A DNA stretch of 5,008 nucleotides from assembly GCA_903847005.1 (NCBI GenBank), contig CAINCM010000134.1:1-5008 (forward strand). The letters run 5' to 3'. The DNA comes from an uncultured Chloroflexota bacterium (lineage in GTDB: Bacteria; Chloroflexota; Limnocylindria; Limnocylindrales; Limnocylindraceae). Every line of letters starts with the position of its first letter. Position 1 is the stretch's first letter. The notes under the pieces were generated by a model. That model was not told the origin of the DNA, did no database searches, and saw nothing but the letters and a program-made list of their open reading frames with translations. A program made the position numbers and the translations under genes. Below, one piece after another: positions 1 through 5,008 of the stretch.

Positions 1-194
1 CCACACTCCTACCGAAGGTGGTCGCTGGACTTCGCAAGGCGGGGGCCCCGGACGTGCTCGTGGTCGCAGGGGGCATCATCCCCGAAGAGGACCGCGCCGA
101 ACTCAAGGCGGCCGGCATCTCGGCGGTCTTCGGCCCGGGGAGCACCATCGCGGAGATCGCTACGTACCTTCGCACACATGCCCGACGCTCCTAG
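1..194 (+). CDS. Methylmalonyl-CoA mutase, C-terminal B12-binding domain (5' partial)
   Basis: This is the last 63 codons of a gene that enters from the left edge; complete codons begin at base 3 and the stop is TAG 192-194. The translation contains VLVVAGGIIPEEDRAELKAAG followed by AVFGPGSTIAEIATYL. This matches the end of the cobalamin-binding Rossmann domain of methylmalonyl-CoA mutases, whose usual wording is GGVIP..D...L...GV..IFGPGT. The enzyme converts (R)-methylmalonyl-CoA to succinyl-CoA in the cytoplasm using adenosylcobalamin, in propionate, odd-chain fatty acid and branched amino acid breakdown. The catalytic barrel and the DXHXXG cobalt-ligand motif lie outside the window. I therefore cannot tell whether this is a single-chain mutase, the large subunit, or a separate small B12-binding subunit of an isobutyryl- or ethylmalonyl-type mutase. 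The adjacent overlapping meaB favours an acyl-CoA mutase. Confidence 0.85.
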   Translation, partial: TLLPKVVAGLRKAGAPDVLVVAGGIIPEEDRAELKAAGISAVFGPGSTIAEIATYLRTHARRS

Positions 195-1101
195 CTCGCG
201 CGCCGCAGCACCGCGCAGCGCGCGAGAGCTGGCACAGGCGATCAGCGCCGTTGAGCGCGGAGGGGCGGGCGCCGATTCGTTGATCGAAGCGGCGCTCGCG
301 CAGCTTGCCACAGCCGATTGGCAGGCGAGTCGCGTCATCGGCGTGACCGGCCCCCCAGGCGCTGGGAAGAGCACACTCGTTGCTGCACTCGCCGAACTCG
401 CGCGCGCGGAGGGGAGACGTGTGGCGATCCTCGCCGTCGATCCATCGTCTGCTCTCACCGGCGGTGCGCTCCTTGGCGATCGCGTCCGGGTCGAGGAGCG
501 ACCGGACGATGATGGTCGCTTCATGCGTTCGATTGCAACGCGAGGGAGCGGACGATCGCTCTCACACGCCGCCGCGGCGGCATCGCTGCTCGTCGAGGCG
601 GCTGGATTCGATCTCATCTTCATCGAGACGGTTGGCGCAGGTCAGGCTGATCTCGGCATCGTGCGCCTCGCAGATCTCGTCGTGCTGGTCGAGGGTCCGG
701 AGGGCGGTGACGAGGTGCAGGCGATGAAGGCGGGTCTCTTGGAGGCCGCCGATCTTGTTGTCGTCAACAAGGGCGATCGCCCGGGAGCCGACCGCGCCGT
801 GGAGCGACTTCGCTCAGGGCTTGCTCTCGGCGCAGCGGCACCAGAGGTGCTGCTCGTCTCTGCAACCGAGGGGAGCGGGGTCGAGGCGCTGCTTCGCGCC
901 ATGGAGAGCACGGCCCTTCGACCAGGGAGGGGCGGTCGCGTCCGACGCGTGGCGGCACATCTCGTCGCTGCCGTCGAATCGCGCACCGCAGAGCGACTTC
1001 GAACAGCGGAGGCCGATGGTCGGCTGGACACGCTGGCTCGCAGCATTGCCGACGGCAACCGACCTCTGAGCGGAGCGATAGACGAACTGCTCAAGGGATG
1101 A
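178..1101 (+). CDS. meaB: MeaB/ArgK-type GTPase, methylmalonyl-CoA mutase chaperone
   Basis: This is a 307-residue P-loop GTPase of the MeaB/ArgK/MMAA group, within the G3E family. MeaB binds the mutase, gates adenosylcobalamin loading and protects or reactivates the enzyme using GTP. Visible motifs are Walker A GPPGAGKS (58-65), the family motif AVDPSS (86-91) followed by LTGGALLGDRVR (93-104), the G3-like ETVGAGQAD (150-158), GGDEVQAMKAG (176-186), G4 NKGD (197-200) and a G5-like SAT (228-230). The start ATG lies inside the last codons of the mutase, a 17-bp overlap, and no convincing Shine-Dalgarno precedes it, so translation is probably coupled. Two features are odd: the protein is somewhat shorter than the roughly 320-340 residues I expect, with a reduced C-terminal dimerisation arm, and the usual RGxLGGL stretch after the second motif reads RGSGRSLS (122-129). 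Family assignment is firm; full chaperone activity is inferred from context. Confidence 0.93.
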   Translation: MPDAPSSRAAAPRSARELAQAISAVERGGAGADSLIEAALAQLATADWQASRVIGVTGPPGAGKSTLVAALAELARAEGRRVAILAVDPSSALTGGALLGDRVRVEERPDDDGRFMRSIATRGSGRSLSHAAAAASLLVEAAGFDLIFIETVGAGQADLGIVRLADLVVLVEGPEGGDEVQAMKAGLLEAADLVVVNKGDRPGADRAVERLRSGLALGAAAPEVLLVSATEGSGVEALLRAMESTALRPGRGGRVRRVAAHLVAAVESRTAERLRTAEADGRLDTLARSIADGNRPLSGAIDELLKG

Positions 1102-2045
1102 GTGCGAGACTCCTGATCAGCGCGCTGCTCGGCGGCGCGCTCGCCTTCGTTGCCGGAGTTGGCGGCCCAGGTCTCGCGATCGACGCTCCGCTTCCGTCTC
1201 CACTGCACATCGGTGTCAGCGATGCCGGTGCGCCGGAGATCGACCTCGTGGTGCTCGGAGACAGTTATGCATCAGCCGCAACTCCGTTCGATCGCGGCAC
1301 GCTCAACCTCCTCGGCGCCCCAAGCGTCTGTGCGCGCGGCCCAGCGTGGCCGCGTCTCCTGCGCCCGCGGGCGGTGCGCCTCTCCCTCATGCACGTTTCA
1401 TGCAGCGGCGCGGTGATCCCAGACCTTCTCGACCGCAGGTCGCGCGCGGGAGAACCGGTGCAGGTGCATGCGCTGAGCGGAGGGACCGATCTCGTGATGC
1501 TTGCAATCGGCGGCAACGACACGGGTTTCAGCGAGGTCTTCTCCGCGTGTCGCTTCGATCCGCCAGAGCGATGCGCGGAAGCCGCTGCCCGCGTGGCGCC
1601 TCGCGTGGACGCGCTCGCCGGCGGCCTCGTCCACCTCTACCAAGAGGTGCTGCGCAGGGCGCCGAACGCGTTGGTACTCGTGGTCCTCTACGCCGACTCG
1701 CTGCCTGCCGCCGGCACGCCGGGCTTGGACGAGTGCGTCGCGCTGCGGGTTCCTGGCGATGAACTCTCCGATGCCGATCTGCGGGTGATCGACGCGTGGG
1801 GACGCGCGATCAGTGCAGGGGTGGCGGAGGCGATCGCGACGGTGGCCGACCCGCGTCTGAAGCTCGCGGACCTTGCCGATGCCTTTGCAGGGCACCGCAT
1901 CTGCGCGGAGGAGGCGTGGCAGTGGGGGCGAGACGGCGCGATTCCGTTTCATCCGAACGCGGCGGGCCACGCCGCACTCGCGGCACGCCTGTCGCAGATC
2001 GTGGACCAGCTGGTCGCCTCGGGGGCGATCCCGGGGGTGCGGTAG
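1098..2045 (+). CDS. Secreted SGNH/GDSL-family hydrolase (esterase or lipase)
   Basis: This 315-residue protein begins with a likely Sec signal peptide: MSAR, a hydrophobic run over about 5-22, then PGLA with probable cleavage near residue 27. The mature part carries the SGNH blocks in order: LGDSYAS (53-59, nucleophile Ser56), a possible block-II Gly in SCSG (101-104), GGND (138-141, oxyanion Asn140) and FHPNAAGH (284-291, catalytic His285). The acidic residue normally three before the His is Ile282, so a Ser-His dyad is likely, as in the Streptomyces scabies esterase. Six cysteines (78, 102, 151, 159, 213, 269) are spaced as three plausible disulfides, as in Streptomyces GDSL lipases, which fits export. 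The substrate cannot be read from sequence: lipid, acyl ester or polysaccharide ester are all possible. The ATG overlaps the meaB stop (ATGA), with only AAGGG directly abutting the start, so reinitiation after meaB is likely. Confidence 0.88.
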   Translation: MSARLLISALLGGALAFVAGVGGPGLAIDAPLPSPLHIGVSDAGAPEIDLVVLGDSYASAATPFDRGTLNLLGAPSVCARGPAWPRLLRPRAVRLSLMHVSCSGAVIPDLLDRRSRAGEPVQVHALSGGTDLVMLAIGGNDTGFSEVFSACRFDPPERCAEAAARVAPRVDALAGGLVHLYQEVLRRAPNALVLVVLYADSLPAAGTPGLDECVALRVPGDELSDADLRVIDAWGRAISAGVAEAIATVADPRLKLADLADAFAGHRICAEEAWQWGRDGAIPFHPNAAGHAALAARLSQIVDQLVASGAIPGVR

Positions 2046-2078
2046 CACTCACACGCGCCACGCTTCGCGCTACGCCGC

Positions 2079-2096
2079 GTGCGGCCTGCGCCGCGC
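2079..2096 (+). other. GC-rich hairpin between esterase gene and tRNA
   Basis: A 7-bp stem can form here (GTGCGGC with GCCGCGC, one G-U pair) closing a CTGC loop. It lies 33 bases after the esterase stop and 18 before the tRNA. No T-rich run follows, so it is a poor intrinsic terminator; it could aid termination or mark a processing point, or be a chance product of the high GC content. The rest of the 69-bp gap shows no convincing promoter: TATCCT at 2102-2107 resembles a -10 box, but no -35 sits at a suitable distance. Confidence 0.3.
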
Positions 2097-2114
2097 TCCA
2101 CTATCCTTCCGCGT

Positions 2115-2189
2115 GGGCCGGTAGCTCAGCGGTAGAGCAAGTGACTCTTAATCACTAGGTCGTGGGTTCGAATCCCACCCGGCTCACCA
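2115..2189 (+). tRNA. tRNA-Lys (anticodon CTT), CCA encoded
   Basis: A full cloverleaf can be folded by hand. The 7-bp acceptor stem is 2115-2121 with 2179-2185 and includes one G-U pair at position 2. The D-stem GCTC/GAGC is 2124-2127 with 2135-2138, and its loop carries GG. The anticodon stem AGTGA/TCACT is 2140-2144 with 2152-2156, and its loop CTCTTAA gives anticodon CTT at 2147-2149. The variable loop AGGTC is 2157-2161. The T-stem GTGGG/CCCAC encloses TTCGAAT (2167-2173). The discriminator base is A2186, as expected for lysine, and CCA is encoded at 2187-2189. This tRNA reads AAG (and possibly AAA) lysine codons. It stands alone, between the esterase gene and carA, on the same strand as both. 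Confidence 0.97.
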
Positions 2190-2206
2190 GGAAACTGGTG
2201 TCCTTT
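2185..2206 (+). terminator. Candidate hairpin terminator overlapping the tRNA 3' end
   Basis: CACCAG (2185-2190) and CTGGTG (2195-2200) form a perfect 6-bp stem closed by a GAAA (GNRA) tetraloop, followed by TCCTTT (2201-2206). The left arm uses the last acceptor-stem base, the discriminator and the encoded CCA of the tRNA. It could be a weak intrinsic terminator, since the T tract is interrupted, or a 3' processing signal. If it terminates poorly, tRNA and carAB would share a transcript. The structure is directly visible; its role is inferred. Confidence 0.5.
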
Positions 2207-2211
2207 CGCGT

Positions 2212-2227
2212 CGATCCTGAGAGATCG
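2212..2227 (+). other. Small hairpin in the carA leader
   Basis: CGATC (2212-2216) and GATCG (2223-2227) can pair around a six-base loop CTGAGA, within the 73-bp gap between the tRNA and carA. The stem is short and there is no T run. I see no recognisable PyrR-binding loop, T-box, riboswitch or arginine-operator pair in this leader. Its regulatory value is uncertain. Confidence 0.2.
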
Positions 2228-2246
2228 CAGGCGGTCCCGTGAGGCC

Positions 2247-2255
2247 GGAGAGGAG
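2247..2255 (+). promoter_or_regulatory. Shine-Dalgarno of carA, fixing the start at ATG 2263
   Basis: GGAG (2247-2250) is followed directly by AGGAG (2251-2255), a strong anti-16S match ending 7 bases before ATG 2263. The upstream in-frame GTG at 2239 has no comparable purine-rich element, and choosing it would place this Shine-Dalgarno inside the coding region. This supports a 393-residue CarA starting MSDVV rather than a 401-residue form. Confidence 0.75.
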
Positions 2256-2262
2256 TGAAGAG

Positions 2263-3444
2263 ATGAGTGACGTCGTACGAAGAACGCTTGCCCCATACCG
2301 TCGCTCCCTCATCCCGCTTCCCGAGTCGGCCTCCGTCGTCGACGCGCGCATCGGCGATCATGGCCCAGCGCTGCTCACACTCGAAGATGGGAGCGTCTTC
2401 CCCGGGGTTGCCTGGGGCGCGCCGATCGCCGCCGGCGGCGATCTTGTGGTGAACACCAGCCAGACTGGCTACCAGGAGATCTGCACCGACCCGAGCTACG
2501 CCGGCCAAGTGGTGCTCATGACCTATCCGTTGATTGGGAACTACGGTCGTCTCATCGCGGACGATCAGTCTCCTCGTCCGTGGTTGCGCGGACTCATCGT
2601 GGCAAACGCCACGGCTGCGATCACGGAAGATGCCGCGCAGATCGCGGCGCTGTTGCGACTGCATGGCGTTCCGGCGATTGCCGGCGTCGAGACGCGAAGC
2701 CTCGCCCGCCGCCTCCGTGAGACCGGATCGCAGCGCGCTCGAATCTCTGCCCCGTGGGAGTCCGATGCGGAAGCGGCAATCGCGGCGACGCGCGCACTGC
2801 CGCGTTGGGAGGATCAAGACTTTGTGGGGCAGGTTTCGCCGGCCACGGTACAGACGTTCGGGGAGGCGAGCGAACCACTCGTCGCGGTGATCGACTTTGG
2901 GCTGAAGGCGAACATCGTGCGCGCGCTGCGCGCACGTGGCTTCCGCGTCCGCGTCCATCCGCACACGGCAACGGGGAGCGAGGTCTTGCAGGGCGGCACG
3001 AGCGGCGTGGTCCTCTCGCCGGGGCCGGGCGATCCAGCGCGGCTCGACGGGCCGGTTGCACTTGCACGCGCGCTGATCCAGAACGGCGCGCCGCTCCTGG
3101 GGATCTGTCTCGGACACCAGATCATCGGCCGCGCCGCGGGAGCATCGACACGACGGCTCGCCGTTGGTCACCACGGAGCGAACCACCCCGTGCGCGACCT
3201 GCCGAGTGGGAGCGTCTATGTCACCGCACAGAACCATGAAGTCGAGGTGGTCGGCGAAACGCTGCCAGCAGCGTCTGGATTCGAGGTCAGCCAGATCAAC
3301 TTGAACGACAACTCCGTCGAAGGACTGCGGCACACCAGCCTGCCGATCGAGACCGTGCAGTACCACCCTGAGGGTTCCCCAGGGCCGTTGGACGCAACGC
3401 CGGTCTTCGACCGATTCGCCCGTGCGATCGAGGCGCGCAAATGA
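2263..3444 (+). CDS. carA: Carbamoyl-phosphate synthase small (glutaminase) subunit
   Basis: CarA hydrolyses glutamine and passes ammonia through a tunnel to CarB, which makes carbamoyl phosphate for arginine and pyrimidine synthesis. With the start at ATG 2263 the protein has 393 residues, close to the E. coli subunit at about 380. The N-terminal domain shows LLTLEDGSVFPG (37-48) and VVNTSQTGYQEICTDPSY (62-79), including the Ser of the glutamine pocket. The class I glutamine amidotransferase domain begins at about 205 (VAVIDFGLKANI). It contains LSPGPGDP (251-258), GICLGHQ with nucleophile Cys282, TAQNHEVEV (321-329) and VQYHPEGSPGP (365-375) with catalytic His368 and Glu370, so the triad is complete. 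The glutamine-contact motif usually reads SQNHGF; here the Gly-Phe pair is Glu-Val. The stop overlaps the carB start (ATGA), so the two subunits are translationally coupled. An in-frame GTG at 2239 would add eight residues but lacks a Shine-Dalgarno. Confidence 0.96.
   Translation: MSDVVRRTLAPYRRSLIPLPESASVVDARIGDHGPALLTLEDGSVFPGVAWGAPIAAGGDLVVNTSQTGYQEICTDPSYAGQVVLMTYPLIGNYGRLIADDQSPRPWLRGLIVANATAAITEDAAQIAALLRLHGVPAIAGVETRSLARRLRETGSQRARISAPWESDAEAAIAATRALPRWEDQDFVGQVSPATVQTFGEASEPLVAVIDFGLKANIVRALRARGFRVRVHPHTATGSEVLQGGTSGVVLSPGPGDPARLDGPVALARALIQNGAPLLGICLGHQIIGRAAGASTRRLAVGHHGANHPVRDLPSGSVYVTAQNHEVEVVGETLPAASGFEVSQINLNDNSVEGLRHTSLPIETVQYHPEGSPGPLDATPVFDRFARAIEARK
2424..2443. repeat. Perfect 20-bp palindrome inside carA
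   Basis: GATCGCCGCC (2424-2433) is followed with no spacer by its exact reverse complement (2434-2443). It spans the codons for Ile-Ala-Ala-Gly-Gly-Asp near CarA residues 55-60, in a variable stretch before the conserved VVNTS motif. Each end carries a GATC. It may be coincidence favoured by GC-rich Ala/Gly codons, or a binding site. Only the symmetry is observed. Confidence 0.6.
2916..2936. repeat. 9-bp inverted repeat with 3-base spacer inside carA
   Basis: CGTGCGCGC (2916-2924), spacer GCT, and GCGCGCACG (2928-2936) form a perfect inverted repeat over the codons of VRALRARG in the amidotransferase domain. Alternating Arg and Ala codons in a GC-rich gene easily make such symmetry, so a function is not implied. 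Confidence 0.45.
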
Positions 3445-5008
3445 GCGACGTGCGACCTGCAAAGCCGAAGAGCGTCCTCATCATCGGGTCGGGCCCCGTG
3501 GTGATCGGGCAGGCGGCTGAGTTCGACTACGCAGGGACGCAGGCGTGTCGTGCGCTTCGGGCGGAGGGCATCCGCACCATTCTCGTCAACTCGAACCCTG
3601 CGACGATCATGACCGACCCATCCGTTGCGGATGCCGTGTATCTGGAACCGCTCACCGTCGAGGTGATCGAGCGCATCATCGAGATCGAAAAACCAGAAGG
3701 ACTGCTCGCCGGACTCGGCGGACAGACGGCGCTCAACCTCGCCGTTGCGCTCTCTGACGCCGGTGTCTTCGAGCGTCATCCGACGCGCCTCCTCGGCACG
3801 CCGCTCGAGGCGATCAAGGCGGCGGAGGATCGGGAGCTTTTCAGGGCGATGTGCGACCGGATCGGTCAGCCAACGGCGCCGAGCGCCATCGTCGAGGGGG
3901 TGACGCCGGCGGAGCGCGATGCGGCGGCGGCAGATGCGCTCGCGCAGATCGGCCTTCCTGCGATCGTGCGCCCGGCCTTCACGCTCGGCGGGACGGGTGG
4001 CGGGATCGTGGCCTCCGAAGAGGAGTACTGGGAGCGCGTGCGAAGCGGGCTGCGCTCGAGCCCAATCGGCCAGGTGATGGTGGAGAGGTGCCTTGTCGGC
4101 TGGCAGGAGATCGAGTACGAGGTGATGCGCGATGCAGAAGGGACCTGCATCGCGGTCTGTTCCATGGAGAACGTCGATCCGCTCGGCGTGCATACGGGAG
4201 ACAGCATCGTGGTTGCCCCCGTGCAGACCCTTCCCGACCCGGTGCACCAGCGACTGCGAAGCGCCTCGCTCGACATCATCCGCGCGCTCGGCGTCGAGGG
4301 TGGCTGCAACGTGCAGCTCGCCCTCTCGCCTGATTACCGCGACTACGTGGTGATCGAGGTGAACCCGCGCGTCAGTCGCAGCTCCGCGCTCGCGAGCAAG
4401 GCGACGGGGTACCCGATTGCGCGCGTGGCGGCGCAGATCGCCATCGGTCGGACCTTGCGCGAGATCCCGAATGCGGTGACAGGCAGCACGGTTGCGGCGT
4501 TCGAGCCGGCGCTCGACTACATCGTGGTGAAGCTGCCACGATTCCCGTTCGACAAGTTTCCCGGCGCCGACCGACTCCTGGGGAGCCAGATGAAGGCAAC
4601 GGGCGAAGTGATGGCGATCGACCGCACGTTCGGCGCCGCGCTCAATAAGGCGCTTCGCTCGATGGAGCAGAAGGGGAGTGGCCCCACGGCCGAGGAGCCG
4701 TCGTGGGACGGAGAACTCGCAGCCATCGCGGCGCGCGGCGGCGTCGGCCTGAAGGAGTTCCTGAGGCCATCGGACTCTCGACTCTGGCGACTCCTTGCGG
4801 CCATGCGGCGCGGAGTCAGCGCGGACGCGGTGCACGAGGTGACAGGAATCACGCGCTGGTTCCTGGCCGAGTTCGAGCGACTCGTCTCCATCGAACGCCG
4901 CGTGCGCGAGGCGGGGCGCACGCTGATCGGGCCCGACCCGGCATCCATCTCGCTCCTCGCCACCGCGAAACGATCGGCGATCGGCGATGAGGATCTGGCG
5001 CGCATCGC
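3441..5008 (+). CDS. carB: Carbamoyl-phosphate synthase large subunit (3' partial)
   Basis: CarB uses bicarbonate, ammonia from CarA and two ATP to make carbamoyl phosphate. The window holds the first 522 codons of a protein normally about 1,070 residues long, open to the right edge. The first ATP-grasp half, the carboxyphosphate-forming domain, is intact: VLIIGSGPVVIGQAAEFDYAG (12-32), LVNSNPATIMTDP (48-60), LGGQTALN (92-99), AEDR (128-131, matching E. coli Arg129), RPAFTLGGTGGG (177-188), HTGDSI (251-256), NVQ (290-292, matching Gln285) and VIEVNPRVSRSSALASKATG (304-323), with metal ligands Glu306 and Asn308. Next come YIVVKLPRF (360-368) and QMKATGEVMAIDRTF (383-397), then the start of the oligomerisation domain from about 410. 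The carbamate-forming half and the allosteric domain are outside. ATG overlaps the carA stop, and GAGG at 3430-3433 gives a modest Shine-Dalgarno 7 bases upstream. No defects are visible. Confidence 0.97.
   Translation, partial: MSDVRPAKPKSVLIIGSGPVVIGQAAEFDYAGTQACRALRAEGIRTILVNSNPATIMTDPSVADAVYLEPLTVEVIERIIEIEKPEGLLAGLGGQTALNLAVALSDAGVFERHPTRLLGTPLEAIKAAEDRELFRAMCDRIGQPTAPSAIVEGVTPAERDAAAADALAQIGLPAIVRPAFTLGGTGGGIVASEEEYWERVRSGLRSSPIGQVMVERCLVGWQEIEYEVMRDAEGTCIAVCSMENVDPLGVHTGDSIVVAPVQTLPDPVHQRLRSASLDIIRALGVEGGCNVQLALSPDYRDYVVIEVNPRVSRSSALASKATGYPIARVAAQIAIGRTLREIPNAVTGSTVAAFEPALDYIVVKLPRFPFDKFPGADRLLGSQMKATGEVMAIDRTFGAALNKALRSMEQKGSGPTAEEPSWDGELAAIAARGGVGLKEFLRPSDSRLWRLLAAMRRGVSADAVHEVTGITRWFLAEFERLVSIERRVREAGRTLIGPDPASISLLATAKRSAIGDEDLARI

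Noticed and set aside
483..508. 10-bp stem with one bulged G around AGGAG inside meaB
   Set aside because: It lies in codons for a charged Arg/Glu/Asp stretch, with no sign of a start site or gene boundary there; likely a by-product of GC-rich coding sequence.
1398..2048. 216-residue - strand frame opposite the esterase gene
   Set aside because: No motif, no ribosome-binding site, and the + strand frame has all the SGNH blocks.
2102..2107. TATCCT as a -10 box for tRNA-Lys
   Set aside because: The distance to the tRNA start is plausible, but no -35-like hexamer lies 15-19 bases upstream, where the sequence is the GC-rich hairpin. Too weak to list as a promoter.
2046..2262. Possible integration site (att) at the tRNA-Lys 3' end
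   Set aside because: tRNA 3' ends are common integration targets, but no integrase, no second copy of the 3' end and no foreign genes are present; normal core genes follow directly.
2155..3462. 435-residue open frame on the - strand across carA
   Set aside because: It is a mirror of carA and the tRNA with Arg/His/Asp-rich low-quality translation and no recognisable motif; carA on the + strand has its full catalytic triad.
3216..4835. 539-residue open frame on the - strand across carB
   Set aside because: The length is explained by high GC content, which removes stop codons opposite a real gene. The translation is Arg/His-rich with no domain, while carB on the + strand is unmistakable.
4971..4989. 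Short tandem CGATCGG repeats near the right edge
   Set aside because: About two and a half copies of a 7-base unit within carB codons; 7 is not a multiple of three and the protein reads on normally, so this is chance.

Overview
The window is GC-rich (about two thirds G+C by eye) and densely coding. Every recognisable gene is on the + strand. It looks like an ordinary bacterial chromosomal segment of core metabolism; no mobile element, CRISPR array, phage gene or defence gene is visible. CarA wording (TGYQEICTDPSY, MTYPLIGNYG, NHEVEV, VQYHPEGSPGP) and CarB wording (QMKATGEVMAIDRTF) remind me of Chloroflexota proteins, while the six-cysteine secreted GDSL esterase recalls Actinomycetota. I lean weakly towards Chloroflexota, from memory rather than a search.

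Region 1 (1-2045) is a tightly packed block. It holds the C-terminal end of a methylmalonyl-CoA mutase B12-binding domain (to 194), then a MeaB/ArgK-type G3E GTPase (178-1101, overlapping the mutase by 17 bp), then a secreted SGNH/GDSL hydrolase (1098-2045, ATGA overlap with meaB). The mutase isomerises methylmalonyl-CoA to succinyl-CoA with adenosylcobalamin, and MeaB is its GTP-dependent chaperone. The hydrolase has no obvious role in that pathway and appears to be carried along by translational coupling.

Region 2 (2046-2262) holds a complete tRNA-Lys(CTT) with genomically encoded CCA (2115-2189). A GNRA-loop hairpin (2185-2200) begins inside the tRNA acceptor end and is the best candidate terminator or processing signal. 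The flanking gaps of 69 and 73 bp hold only short hairpins and a Shine-Dalgarno sequence.

Region 3 (2263-5008) is carA followed by carB with an ATGA overlap. These are the two subunits of glutamine-dependent carbamoyl-phosphate synthetase, which feeds arginine and pyrimidine synthesis. carB runs off the right edge after its first ATP-grasp half. The carA start is best placed at ATG 2263, behind a strong Shine-Dalgarno, rather than at GTG 2239.

I did not find an undescribed system. The points most worth checking are the tRNA/hairpin overlap, the divergent motifs in MeaB, the meaB-esterase coupling, and a perfect 20-bp palindrome inside carA.
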